A stretch of 64,000 nucleotides of DNA from Alphaproteobacteria bacterium WMHbin7 (lineage in GTDB: Bacteria; Pseudomonadota; Alphaproteobacteria; Rhodospirillales; WMHbin7), in the NCBI GenBank assembly GCA_002753155.1, contig PDZW01000006.1:57780-121779 (forward strand). The letters run 5' to 3'. Each line of letters begins with the position of its first letter. The first letter of the stretch is position 1. The notes beneath the pieces were generated by a model that saw only the letters and a program-made list of their open reading frames with translations, was not told the origin of the DNA and made no database searches. Positions 40,894 to 49,179 of the stretch are shown here, piece after piece. Both the position numbers and the translations under genes were made by a program.

Positions 40894-40894
40894 G

Positions 40895-41029
40895 CCTCAA
40901 TCGCCGGGCGCGCCTCCGGCGCTTGGCTCCCGCTCGCCCACCGGCTTTGCCGGTACAACATTTGTTGGCCCGCCATCGACGGGACGAGGCTCGCGCGCGG
41001 GCCTTGCCCGCGAAAGTCTACATGCCGGT
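40895..41029. repeat. Intergenic repeat, family R copy C
   Basis: Begins CCTCAATCGCCGGGCGC, as at 61468 and 61665. It continues with a hairpin GCGCC-TCC-GGCGC (40910-40922), TTGGC, and a further hairpin ACCGGC-TTT-GCCGGT (40940-40954). It fills the convergent gap up to the FAH gene. Related copies: 31819-32010 and 61465-61681. Confidence 0.6.
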
Positions 41030-41030
41030 A

Positions 41031-41873
41031 TTAGACTGAATACGCCCTTACTGCCTGCCGCTGCTCGCCCAGGCCAGCGACGCCAAGATGCATGACGTCG
41101 CCGGGGCGAAGAAACCGCCCGCTCTTCAGGCCGACGCCCGCAGGCGTGCCGGTGGTGATGACATCGCCCGGCTTCAGCGTGAGAAACCGGCTGACATAGG
41201 AGACCAGAAAAGCCACGGAGAACACCATGTTCCTTGTATTGCCGGTCTGCATACGCTGGCCGTTGAGATCAAGCCATAGATCGAGATCTTGAGGATCGGG
41301 AATGTCGTCGCTGGTGACCAGCCAAGGGCCCAGGGGACAGAAACTGTCGGCCGATTTTCCCTTGATCCACTGACCGCCCTGTTCCAGTTGGAAGGCGCGC
41401 TCGGAAACATCGTTGCAGACCAGATAGCCCGCCACATGGGACAAAGCGTCCTCTTGGCTCACCTGGAAGGCACGCTGTCCGATCACCAAGGCCAGTTCGA
41501 CTTCCCAATCGCCTTTCAAAGCCCCCGGCGGCAAAACGACCGGATCGTTCGGACCAGACAGAGCACCCGTAGCTTTGCTGAACAGCACGGGCTCGGCTGG
41601 CAGGGCCATACCCGCCTCGGCGGCATGGTCGCGGTAATTGAGCCCGATGGCGAAAATGTCGCGAATACCCGCCACCGGAACACCCAGGCGAACGCCCTCG
41701 GGAACCAGAGGCAGCGCTGCAGGATCGATGGATCGCAGTTTATCAAGTCCCACGGGCGACAAAAGCTCAGGTGTGATGTCGTTTGCAAACGCTGAGAGGT
41801 CGCGCACTCTTCCCATTGGATCGAGTATGCCGGGGCGCTCGCCCCCCCGCTCTCCGAAACGCACGAGTTTCAT
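41031..41873 (-). CDS. Fumarylacetoacetate hydrolase family protein
   Basis: 280 residues. FAH-fold enzymes hydrolyse or decarboxylate beta-diketo or 2-oxo acids with Mg2+. The C-terminal catalytic domain shows IFAIGLNYRDHAAEAG, DWEVELALVIG (metal Glu pair), GKSADSFCPLGPW and GDVITTGTPAGVG. Substrate is unknown. It starts within the stop of the GGDEF-EAL gene (4-bp overlap), so it belongs to that transcript, although no functional tie is obvious. Confidence 0.9.
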   Translation of the reverse strand: MKLVRFGERGGERPGILDPMGRVRDLSAFANDITPELLSPVGLDKLRSIDPAALPLVPEGVRLGVPVAGIRDIFAIGLNYRDHAAEAGMALPAEPVLFSKATGALSGPNDPVVLPPGALKGDWEVELALVIGQRAFQVSQEDALSHVAGYLVCNDVSERAFQLEQGGQWIKGKSADSFCPLGPWLVTSDDIPDPQDLDLWLDLNGQRMQTGNTRNMVFSVAFLVSYVSRFLTLKPGDVITTGTPAGVGLKSGRFLRPGDVMHLGVAGLGEQRQAVRAYSV

Positions 41874-44356
41874 GAAGGCGTCTTCAGAAGCTTTGCGAAA
41901 TCCGCAGCCGTCATGGGGCGGCCGAACAGATAGCCCTGGGCCAGTTCACAGCCCTGACGGACTAAGAATATCTTCTGAGCCTCGTTCTCGACACCCTTGG
42001 CCACCACTTGGCGTTTCAGCGAATGCGTAAGGCCGATGATGGCGGAAACCATCTTGGCTTCGTCGCCGTGATTGACCACTTCTCGCAAGAAGGAATGGTC
42101 GATCTTAAAGCTCTCGACGGGCAGGCGCCCCAATTGGGCAATCGAGGAGAATCCCGAACCGAAATTATCCAGCGCCAGATGGACGCCCAACGCCTTCAAC
42201 TCGGCAACGCCCTTGCCGCCGGTACGGCTGTCTTCCTCGATGGCCGTTTCCGACAGATCGACCTCGATCATCGAGGCATCAAGGCTTGAGGCGGACAGAA
42301 TGGCCTTGAAGGAATCCAGATACGCCTCGTCTTGCAGTTCCTCGGCTCCGAGATTAAGGACCAGACGGACCCGATGGCCCTGGCGATTCCATTCGGCAAT
42401 CTGCAGCATGGCACTTGCGGCGACCCTTCTCGCCAGATCCGGCATCATGCCAGATTGGCGCATCACTTCCAGGAATTCTCCGGGCGCATCCAGCTTGCCG
42501 TCGGCATGCTGCCAACGGACCAAAGCTTCGGCAGCCACGATGTTTCCTTCTGGCAGGGCAACCACAGGCTGGTAAAAAACCACGATCTCGCACTGTTCCA
42601 AGGCCTCGGAAAGATTGCGCTCCATCACCAGTCGCTCGATGGCGCGACCGTTCAATTCCTCGGAACTGAAGCGGGCCTCGTTGCCGCCCATGCGCTTGGC
42701 CCGGTACATGGCGGTGTCGGCCGCCTTGTAAAGCACGGTCCCTTCAAGCCCGTCCTCAGGGTAAAGGGCGATGCCGATGCTGCCATCCAGCTTGATGGCG
42801 TGTTCCTCGATCTGGAACGGATCCTTCAAGGTGTCGAGCACCTTTCTGGCCACCGTGGCGGCGATTCTGAAATCGTCAAGATCTTCGACAATCAACAAGA
42901 ACTCATCGCCGGAAATCCGGGCCACCGTATCGCCCTGGCGCACACAGGTGGTCAGCCTTTCGGCCAGCCGCTGCAGCAGCACATCGCCCACCGGATGGCC
43001 AAAGCGCTCGTTGACATGCTTGAACCCGTCGAGATCGAGAAACAGCAGGGCAACCTTGAGGCCAGCCCTTCTGGCCCTTGAAAGGGCACGATCAATCCGT
43101 TCCTCGTAAAGAATGCGATTGGCCAGACCGGTCAAAGGATCGTGATTGGCCAGATAGGTCAGGCGTTCCTCGTTCTGCTTTCTGGCCGTGATATCGTGAA
43201 AGACCGCCACGTAATTGACGATCTCGTCTTTTTCATTGCGCACCACGCTGATGTCAATCCAGCAGGGAAAAACCTCGCCGGACTTTCTACGGTTCCAGAT
43301 TTCGCCCTGCCACATTCCGGCAGAAGCAAGGGCCGCCTCGATGCGGTCGAAGAATTCATGGGGATGGCGGCCCGAGGCCAGAAGACTGGGCGTCATACCC
43401 ACCGCCTCGTGGGCATCAAAGCCCGTGATGCGCGCGAAGGCGGGATTGACTTGAAGGATGATCCGGTCACGATCAGTGACGAACACGCCCTCGCTGGCCG
43501 CCGCGATGACACGGGCATCCAGGCGCATGCGTTCTTCCAGCTTCTTGCGCTCGTCGATATTCTCGATGATCGAAAGCCCCATCTTGGGCTGGCCCAGCGC
43601 ATCGCGCACTAGCGACTGGGTAACGCGGCCCCAGACAAAACCGCCATCCGCCTTGCGATAGCGTTTCTCCAGAAAGACATGGGCCCGCTTGCCGCCGATC
43701 ATCTCCTTGGTCAGACGTTGGCTTTCAACCCTATCGTCGGGATGGGTCACGGCGTCGGGCGTTATCCCCAACAGCTTTCCGGACTCATAGCCCAGCATGC
43801 GCTCGAAGGCGTGGTTGACGGCCAGAAGCCTCAAATCCGTATCGAACAGAACGATGCCGAGAGCCGCCTGCTCGAAGACGACGCGGAACATCGATTCGCT
43901 TTCGCGCAGCTTTTCCTCGGTCCGTCCGCGCTCGATGGCGTAGCGGATGGCGCGCTGCAAGGCCTCGGCCCCGCCCCAGCCCTTAACCAGATAATCCTGA
44001 GCGCCTTGTTCCAGCGCCTCCATGGCCATGCGGTCGTCGGAATTGCCGGTCAGAATCACGATCGGCAGGCCGGGGGCGGCCACCACCACGCGCTTTAACG
44101 TATCCAACCCCAGGGAATCGGGCAGGCCAAGATCCAGCAGAGCGACATCGAAACTTTCCGATGCCAAAAGCTTAAGGGCGTCGTCGAGGCGCTGCGCCTC
44201 TTGCGTCTCGAAAGCGACTGGGGCCTCGGACAGCATGATGCGGACCAGCCTGGCATCGCCCGGATTGTCCTCGACCATCAGCACCCGCAAAGGACGTACC
44301 GCCCTCGGAGCGTCGCCGACCGGACCAAGTGCCCCGGTATCGGACAGAGACGCCAT
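41870..44356 (-). CDS. REC-PAS-PAS-GGDEF-EAL signalling protein with altered active sites
   Basis: 828 residues. Receiver 22-140 with phospho-acceptor D75 (LLDLGLPDS); PAS 155-275; PAS 285-400; GGDEF about 405-570; EAL about 585-825. Cyclic-di-GMP is made by GGDEF and cut by EAL domains. The GGDEF loop reads SGDEF (482-486), a variant that can remain active. The EAL motif is kept (610-612) and so is the Asn of LNLG, but the central DDFG is DNFG (D730-N731) and AEGVE is AKGVE (K787). Two metal or catalytic acids are thus missing and phosphodiesterase activity is doubtful. Two bases after the response regulator gene. Confidence 0.93.
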   Translation of the reverse strand: MASLSDTGALGPVGDAPRAVRPLRVLMVEDNPGDARLVRIMLSEAPVAFETQEAQRLDDALKLLASESFDVALLDLGLPDSLGLDTLKRVVVAAPGLPIVILTGNSDDRMAMEALEQGAQDYLVKGWGGAEALQRAIRYAIERGRTEEKLRESESMFRVVFEQAALGIVLFDTDLRLLAVNHAFERMLGYESGKLLGITPDAVTHPDDRVESQRLTKEMIGGKRAHVFLEKRYRKADGGFVWGRVTQSLVRDALGQPKMGLSIIENIDERKKLEERMRLDARVIAAASEGVFVTDRDRIILQVNPAFARITGFDAHEAVGMTPSLLASGRHPHEFFDRIEAALASAGMWQGEIWNRRKSGEVFPCWIDISVVRNEKDEIVNYVAVFHDITARKQNEERLTYLANHDPLTGLANRILYEERIDRALSRARRAGLKVALLFLDLDGFKHVNERFGHPVGDVLLQRLAERLTTCVRQGDTVARISGDEFLLIVEDLDDFRIAATVARKVLDTLKDPFQIEEHAIKLDGSIGIALYPEDGLEGTVLYKAADTAMYRAKRMGGNEARFSSEELNGRAIERLVMERNLSEALEQCEIVVFYQPVVALPEGNIVAAEALVRWQHADGKLDAPGEFLEVMRQSGMMPDLARRVAASAMLQIAEWNRQGHRVRLVLNLGAEELQDEAYLDSFKAILSASSLDASMIEVDLSETAIEEDSRTGGKGVAELKALGVHLALDNFGSGFSSIAQLGRLPVESFKIDHSFLREVVNHGDEAKMVSAIIGLTHSLKRQVVAKGVENEAQKIFLVRQGCELAQGYLFGRPMTAADFAKLLKTPS

Positions 44357-44358
44357 GG

Positions 44359-44781
44359 TCAGCGCGGCGGCAGTTTAACGGTTTGACACCAAAAACCTTC
44401 GATCGTCTTGACCACATTGATAAATTGGTCAAGATCGACGGGCTTGGTGATGAAGCAGTTGGCGTGCAGTTCGTAGCAGCTCATGACATCCTGCTCGGCC
44501 TGCGAGGTCGTCAGAACAACGACCGGAATGCGGCGCAACTGCGGATCGTTCTTCACCTCGGCCAGAACCTCACGGCCATCCTTGCGGGGAAGATTGAGAT
44601 CGAGCAGCAAAAGATCGGGTCTGGGCGCATCGGCATGCGGCGGCTCGCGCTTCAAAAAAGCCATGGCCTCGACGCCGTCCTGAGCCAGATGCAACTGCAC
44701 CTTGGCTCCGCCCTCGCGCAGCGCCTCAACCGCCAGACGGGCATCTCCCGGGTTGTCTTCAACTAGAAGAACATTCAGCAT
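44359..44781 (-). CDS. Rcp1-type single-domain response regulator
   Basis: 140 residues, a lone receiver. VLLVEDNPGDARLAVEAL is the acidic pocket in the form typical of Rcp1 regulators; D61 (LLDLNLPRKDG) is the acceptor, TTS the switch Thr and TKPVDLDQF the Lys. Rcp1 proteins take phosphate from phytochrome-like kinases with an HDLQEP H box, and two such kinases without receivers lie in this window. First gene of an operon with the GGDEF-EAL protein. Confidence 0.93.
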   Translation of the reverse strand: MLNVLLVEDNPGDARLAVEALREGGAKVQLHLAQDGVEAMAFLKREPPHADAPRPDLLLLDLNLPRKDGREVLAEVKNDPQLRRIPVVVLTTSQAEQDVMSCYELHANCFITKPVDLDQFINVVKTIEGFWCQTVKLPPR

Positions 44782-44901
44782 TTTGGTTCCGGAACCTTTT
44801 CCCCATTGGCTTCTTGCTTCGATACATTAGTGCACGAATCGATACTTGTCCCAGCACTATTTTATATTTTTCTCCCCATTCGCTCCTCTTACCTGCCAAG
44901 A

Positions 44902-44991
44902 GCACCTAATAGGTGCGAAGGGCCTGCCTTTCTGGCCCAAAAGGCAGGTTCTCCAAATTTTTCTTGTTACATCACACCTTCTTCATATACG
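44902..44991 (+). promoter_or_regulatory. Structured leader and promoter region of the TauE operon
   Basis: Two hairpins in a row, GCACCT-aat-AGGTGC (44902-44916) and CCTGCCTTT/AAAGGCAGG (44923-44948), followed by a T-rich stretch. They could terminate an upstream transcript or act in attenuation. A possible promoter TTGTTA-16 bp-TATACG lies at 44964-44991. No known riboswitch is recognised. Confidence 0.35.
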
Positions 44992-45066
44992 TTGTTTCCA
45001 CAATTGACTTTGCTCGAATCCGTTCCGGAGTCGCCCCAGGCGCACTCCCCAGCAGGGATTTTTTCG

Positions 45067-45330
45067 ATGAAGATCGCCGCCATCGCCCTTAATGGGCAGA
45101 ACCTTCGCACCCTCATCCTTGGGGTTGTCAGCCTCATCCTCTACATCATCTTGTTTTCGAATGAGACGACCGTGTTGGAATTGAGCATGACCAAGGGGTG
45201 GGGCTTCCTGGTTCCCATCGCCATCGCCTTTCTGTTCTCCTTCGTCCACGGCGCCTTCACCGGCGGCTTCTGGGACATGCTGGGATTGAAGGCCAAGACC
45301 AGAAAGGAGCCCAAGCGTTGGAGCAAGTAA
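45067..45330 (+). CDS. Small membrane protein upstream of TauE/SafE
   Basis: 87 residues with two helices (RTLILGVVSLILYIILF and FLVPIAIAFLFSFVHGAF) and a basic tail (KTRKEPKRWSK). ATG 45067 is preceded by AGGGA; the open frame runs further upstream but without similarity. Overlaps the TauE gene start by 13 bp, so it is likely a partner of the exporter. Family unknown to me. Confidence 0.72.
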   Translation: MKIAAIALNGQNLRTLILGVVSLILYIILFSNETTVLELSMTKGWGFLVPIAIAFLFSFVHGAFTGGFWDMLGLKAKTRKEPKRWSK

Positions 45331-46379
45331 GTCAGTTCATCGCCCTCGACTGGACGGGCATGACCGGCCTGTTCCTGGTCGGTTTCGTGGGTGGCATGGT
45401 TTCGGGCTTCATCGGCTCGGGCGGCGCCTTCGTGCTGACGCCCGCCATGATGACCATGGGTGTACCCGGCATCGTGGCCGTGGCCAGCAACATGTGCCAC
45501 AAATTCCCCAAGGCCCTGGTGGGTGCCTACAAGCGGGCCAAATACGGCCAGGTCGATGTCAAGCTGGGGCTGATCATGGGCGTTTCGGCCGAAGGCGGTG
45601 TGCTGTGGGGGGCTCACCTGCAACAGCAGATCAAAACCGCCTTTGGCGATACCGGATCGAATCTCTATGTCAGCTTCGTCTTCGTGGTCACCCTGGCCAT
45701 CGTGGGCAGTTTCGTCCTGAAGGACGCCTACAAGCAGTACAAGCTGGGCCCTGCCGGCAATGACGAGAAGCCCACCAAATTCGCGCTTTGGGCCCGCACC
45801 CTTAATATTCCTGGCACCATGGTTTATTTCAAAAGCATCGATGCCAGGGTCTCCTGGCTGATCACCGTTCCCATGGGCTTTTGCACCGGCCTGCTGGCCG
45901 CCACCATCGCCGTGGGCGGCTTCATCGGCGTGCCTTCGATGATGTACGGCCTCGGCGTGCCCTCGCTAATGGCCTCGGCCACCGAATTGGTCATCGCCTT
46001 CGTCATGGGCCTGGGCGGCAGCATCAAGTTCGCGCTTTCGGGCTATGTCGATATCCGTCTGGCCATGATCATCCTGGCCGGATCGCTGTTCGGCATTCAG
46101 ATCGGGGCCATCGGCACCACCTATGTGAAGCCCTATATGATCAAGCTGGTCATGGGCCTGATCATGGTAACCGTGCTGTTCTCGCGCCTGTTCGTCATCC
46201 CGGTCTATCTCAGCCAGTTGGAAATCATCGCTCCGATGAGCCCCGATCTGGCATCCGCGTTGAAGTCGATCAGTTTTTGGATCATGGTATTCGCGCTGGT
46301 GATGGGAGCAACCGTCATTCTGAAGGCCATCTGGAGCGGCATGCGGGAAAGCCGCGAAGCTGCTCAAGCCGCCCAATGA
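45318..46379 (+). CDS. TauE/SafE family sulfite/anion exporter
   Basis: 353 residues, about eight helices, inner membrane. The TauE/SafE repeat is clear: LVGFVGGMVSGFIGSGGAFVLTPAMM and, in the second half, GLLAATIAVGGFIGVPSMMYGLGVP. Such proteins export sulfite, sulfoacetate or related anions. The start chosen is TTG 45318, about 9 nt after AAAGGAG; ATG 45360 lacks a ribosome binding site. A universal stress protein gene follows by 21 bp. Confidence 0.88.
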   Translation: MEQVSQFIALDWTGMTGLFLVGFVGGMVSGFIGSGGAFVLTPAMMTMGVPGIVAVASNMCHKFPKALVGAYKRAKYGQVDVKLGLIMGVSAEGGVLWGAHLQQQIKTAFGDTGSNLYVSFVFVVTLAIVGSFVLKDAYKQYKLGPAGNDEKPTKFALWARTLNIPGTMVYFKSIDARVSWLITVPMGFCTGLLAATIAVGGFIGVPSMMYGLGVPSLMASATELVIAFVMGLGGSIKFALSGYVDIRLAMIILAGSLFGIQIGAIGTTYVKPYMIKLVMGLIMVTVLFSRLFVIPVYLSQLEIIAPMSPDLASALKSISFWIMVFALVMGATVILKAIWSGMRESREAAQAAQ

Positions 46380-46400
46380 CGCGATAAGGGAGAGACAGTC

Positions 46401-47249
46401 ATGGCCGATCAGCTTTCGCCCACGGGGCGATTCGAGCGCATCTTGCTTGCCACCGACGGCTCGGATTTCTGCACGGGCGCCGAGCGCGTAGCCATCGCGA
46501 TGTGCGTGAAAAGCGGGGCGTCGCTCACCATCACCACCTCGGTGATCTCAAGCCCCGAATTCGACACTCACGGGGCCAGCGAGGCCCAGGACCAGCGCGA
46601 GGCCGAGGCCAGCGCCCATCTGGACAGGCTGGAGGCCCAGGCAACCAGCTTGGGTATCGCCACGACCAAAGTCATCCGCTATGGCGACGATCCCTATAAG
46701 GATATTCTGGCCGAGGCCGAGCATGTAAAGGCCGACCTGATCGTGGTGGGACGCCGGGGGCGCCGGGGTTTGGCCCGCCTGATGCTGGGCGATGCCACGC
46801 TGAAAGTGATCTCGATGGCAAAGTGCAATGTCATGGTGGTGCCCAAGGCCTGCGACATGTGGAAGAGCCGCCTGCTGCTGGCTACCGACGGCTCGCGCTC
46901 GTCCGACGCCGCCGCCGTGGCCACGTCGCGCATCGCCCATTGCTGCGCCGTGCCGGTGAGCGTGCTGTCGGTCGAGGTGCCCGGACATTCCGCCGAGCGC
47001 CAGGCCCAGGCCCGCCCCATCGTTTCGCGCGTGGTGACCCTACTCAAGCAGGAAGGCGTCGAGGCCGAGGCTTTGGTCGAGAAGGGCGAAACACATCACG
47101 CCATCCTGGACGTGGCCCGCCAGAAGGGGGCCGACCTGATCGTCATGGGCAGCCACGGGCGCACCAGCCTGGGCCGCCTGCTGCTGGGCAGCAATTCCGA
47201 GCGCGTGATTGGCCGCACCACCTGCCCGGTTCTGGTGGTCAAGGGCTGA
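46401..47249 (+). CDS. Tandem universal stress protein (two UspA domains)
   Basis: 282 residues, two Usp domains (about 12-148 and 152-282). Each has the ATP-binding end: VVGRRGRRGLARLMLGDATLKVI in the first (the G-x2-G-x9-G pattern, with GDA in place of GS) and VMGSHGRTSLGRLLLGSNSERVI in the second, which is canonical. The first domain may therefore bind nucleotide less well. Third gene of the TauE operon, suggesting stress or energy-state linked regulation of the exporter. Confidence 0.93.
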   Translation: MADQLSPTGRFERILLATDGSDFCTGAERVAIAMCVKSGASLTITTSVISSPEFDTHGASEAQDQREAEASAHLDRLEAQATSLGIATTKVIRYGDDPYKDILAEAEHVKADLIVVGRRGRRGLARLMLGDATLKVISMAKCNVMVVPKACDMWKSRLLLATDGSRSSDAAAVATSRIAHCCAVPVSVLSVEVPGHSAERQAQARPIVSRVVTLLKQEGVEAEALVEKGETHHAILDVARQKGADLIVMGSHGRTSLGRLLLGSNSERVIGRTTCPVLVVKG

Positions 47250-47308
47250 CGACTCTTTCCCAGGCTTATCTTTTCGTCACGACCGGGCTTGAGATAGCCC
47301 CTCACCCT

Positions 47309-47353
47309 CCCGCTTTCGCGGGTCTCTCCCTCTCCCCGCCTGCGGGGAGAGGG
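47309..47353. repeat. Palindromic intergenic repeat (REP-like, possible terminator)
   Basis: Two adjoining hairpins: CCCGC-tttc-GCGGG (47309-47322) and CCCTCTCCCC-gcctgc-GGGGAGAGGG (47328-47353). The second is a well-known repeat sequence found between genes in many proteobacteria. It follows the Usp gene and may end its transcript. Confidence 0.65.
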
Positions 47354-47500
47354 TTGCCTCCTTCCCGCTCAATAAATTCCCGGAAAGCTTCATGTTGTGG
47401 GTCATCACTCTTCCATACTTGAAAGGCAGCTCTTGAAGCCTCTTATATGGCGAGTAGTGGACCGCGAACGTGCCCAATCGCTCTGGGAAAGATCAGCCGT

Positions 47501-48211
47501 ATGAAGCAAGTATTGCGGCATATTGCCGCTAAAAAACGGGCCTATGACCAATTGCCATTGTTCGAATGGATGCGCGATCAAGGGCTCACGCCGCGCGCGC
47601 GATTGGCCTTCTATCCCTGCATGGCTCCCTTTATCCTGAGCTTTGGCGATCTTAACAAGTTCGTGCTGCGCGAAGAACGTCCAGGGGACCTGCTTCAGGA
47701 CATGGTCAACACCCACACCCTGGAAGACGACCACCATTGGCCCTGGTACCTCGAGGACTTTGGCAAGCTCGGCTTTGACGCCCTGCTGCGTGGCACCGAG
47801 TGGATGAAATTTCTATGGGGCGAAGAAACGCTGCAAAATCGCGTCTTGATGGCGCGTCTCACGGCATGGATCTGGGGCACCACCGGCCTGGAACGACTCG
47901 TCATCATCGAAGCCATCGAAGAGACGGGCAACGTCTTGTTCTCGACCATGCTGCCGTTGGCCAAAGCCGTCGAGCGAGAAATCGGCGAAGAGCTTCGCTT
48001 CTGCGGGACCTTTCACTTCAATATGGAATCAGGCCACACGGTCGGTGCCAACCACCAGGCACTCGCCAACATCACGCTCCACTCGCAAGAGCAAGGCCGA
48101 TGCTTCAGACTGGTCGACGACGTGTTCAACGCGTTCGAAGCGTGGACGCACGCGTTGCTTCGCTATGCGCAGGCGCACCCAACCAGCACCCATCCGGGCG
48201 TAGAGCCATAG
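47501..48211 (+). CDS. Orphan all-helical protein, possible haem-oxygenase-like diiron enzyme
   Basis: 236 residues from ATG 47501 (GGGAAAG 9 nt before). I know no named family for it. A cluster of possible metal ligands lies at 72-86 (HTLEDDHHWPWYLED), later come VIIEAIEETGNVLF and GTFHFNMESGHTVGANHQ, with spaced Glu and His as in haem-oxygenase-like diiron oxidases. No membrane segment or signal peptide. It stands alone between the Usp gene and the bioA remnant, in a zone with repeats and a TA module, so recent acquisition is plausible. Confidence 0.6.
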   Translation: MKQVLRHIAAKKRAYDQLPLFEWMRDQGLTPRARLAFYPCMAPFILSFGDLNKFVLREERPGDLLQDMVNTHTLEDDHHWPWYLEDFGKLGFDALLRGTEWMKFLWGEETLQNRVLMARLTAWIWGTTGLERLVIIEAIEETGNVLFSTMLPLAKAVEREIGEELRFCGTFHFNMESGHTVGANHQALANITLHSQEQGRCFRLVDDVFNAFEAWTHALLRYAQAHPTSTHPGVEP

Positions 48212-48254
48212 AGGTCAACTAGCATGCTGTCACAGCAAGGGGGAGAAAGGTGGG

Positions 48255-48383
48255 TTATATTTCCCCAATCGCTCCATACACCCGGTCCAACGGGCTTTCG
48301 CTGATGGAATAGGGGGGCATCACATAGATGGTGTTGCCAAGCGGACGCAGCAGAACGCCCGAGGCGATAAAGCTGTCATAGAG
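48255..48383 (-). pseudogene. Remnant of the 3' end of bioA
   Basis: Read on the minus strand it encodes [20 protein letters not shown] and the following residues up to an early TAA, matching the last 40 or so residues of bioA (49180-49314). By hand count about 80% of bases agree, and over 90% in the 60 nearest the stop; many differences are synonymous. It has no start and begins 5 bp after the mqsA stop. Confidence 0.88.
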
Positions 48384-48387
48384 AACC

Positions 48388-48822
48388 CTAAGCCGCCTCT
48401 TCGCCGCCCAGGTCGCGCAGCAGTTCTGGATGTTTGTCCAACAGCTTCAGCAATTGGATGGTTGGGCCGCTGGGTTCGATGAGGTTGCGCTCGTATTTGT
48501 CGAAAGCGCTGGGGCCGACGCGAAACAACGCTCCCGCCGCCCGCTGGCTCAAGCGCAGTTTGGTGCGAATGCGCCGGATTGTTGCGGGCGATGGCAGGCC
48601 ATCCACCTGTTCCTTCAGCATGCGCAAAGCTTCGTCGGCTGCCGCCATATCCTTGCCGACATGCACCGACTCGCCCTCGCCCTCGGGATAAAATCCCGGC
48701 AGATCAACCACCAACTCATGGCCCTTGTAGCGCACGGAAAATGGCCGCACTGCGCGGCGCAGGGTTTCCCCCGTTTCGGGGCAGGGCATGGTCGGCGGCA
48801 GCATTTTATTTTTCTGGGCCAT
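48388..48822 (-). CDS. mqsA: MqsA-family antitoxin
   Basis: 144 residues. N-terminal part with CPETGE and a DUF/YgiT-like strand region (YKGHELVVDLPGFYPE), then an XRE helix-turn-helix: LRLSQRAAGALFRVGPSAFDKYERN, split here at the recognition helix, as in MqsA. E. coli MqsA has a zinc site made of four Cys; here only one Cys (C19) is seen, so zinc binding is unlikely. It represses its operon and blocks MqsR. Follows mqsR by 2 bp. Confidence 0.88.
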   Translation of the reverse strand: MAQKNKMLPPTMPCPETGETLRRAVRPFSVRYKGHELVVDLPGFYPEGEGESVHVGKDMAAADEALRMLKEQVDGLPSPATIRRIRTKLRLSQRAAGALFRVGPSAFDKYERNLIEPSGPTIQLLKLLDKHPELLRDLGGEEAA

Positions 48823-48824
48823 AA

Positions 48825-49130
48825 TTATTTCTCCTTGAACGACACCACCCGAAACTCGGTCACGATGTCGGCTTGAAACTTCACATAGAGGACCAAATCA
48901 TCCGCCGGGACGTGATAGACATCCTGCCAAAGTCTGTGGTCGGCATGCGTGGTCATCGACTTGACAAACATCGTCCGCTTAATGCCCTGAACCACCGCCA
49001 CAATCCCTGGACGATTAAAGCCCAGCGAAAGGGCATCTGAAAGCGCCGTGCGCGTAATCGCCAACGTCTCGACGGAACCGATAGCTGCTTTGACAGCATC
49101 GATATCGTAGGCCGGTTTTCGCTTCTCCAT
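48825..49130 (-). CDS. mqsR: MqsR-family toxin
   Basis: 101 residues. MqsR is a GCU-specific mRNA endonuclease of the RelE fold. Visible pattern: EKRKPAYDIDAVKAAIGS at the start, ALSDALSLGFNRPGIVAVVQ, then FVKSMTTHADHRLWQDVYHVP and LYVKFQADIVTEFRVVSFKEK, the conserved end of MqsR. First gene of the toxin-antitoxin pair. Confidence 0.92.
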   Translation of the reverse strand: MEKRKPAYDIDAVKAAIGSVETLAITRTALSDALSLGFNRPGIVAVVQGIKRTMFVKSMTTHADHRLWQDVYHVPADDLVLYVKFQADIVTEFRVVSFKEK

Positions 49131-49144
49131 AGCCCCGATGATGC

Positions 49145-49157
49145 CACCATTATGGTG
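49145..49157. promoter_or_regulatory. Candidate mqsRA operator
   Basis: Perfect palindrome CACCAT-t-ATGGTG, 14 bp upstream of mqsR, within the likely promoter. MqsA is known to bind palindromes in its own promoter; the E. coli site differs in sequence. Confidence 0.55.
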
Positions 49158-49179
49158 TCAAGGCAAGGGGCCGTTTTGC

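Noticed and set aside
48255..48383. Second functional bioA
   Set aside because: Only the last 40 or so codons are present, with no start codon and an early stop.
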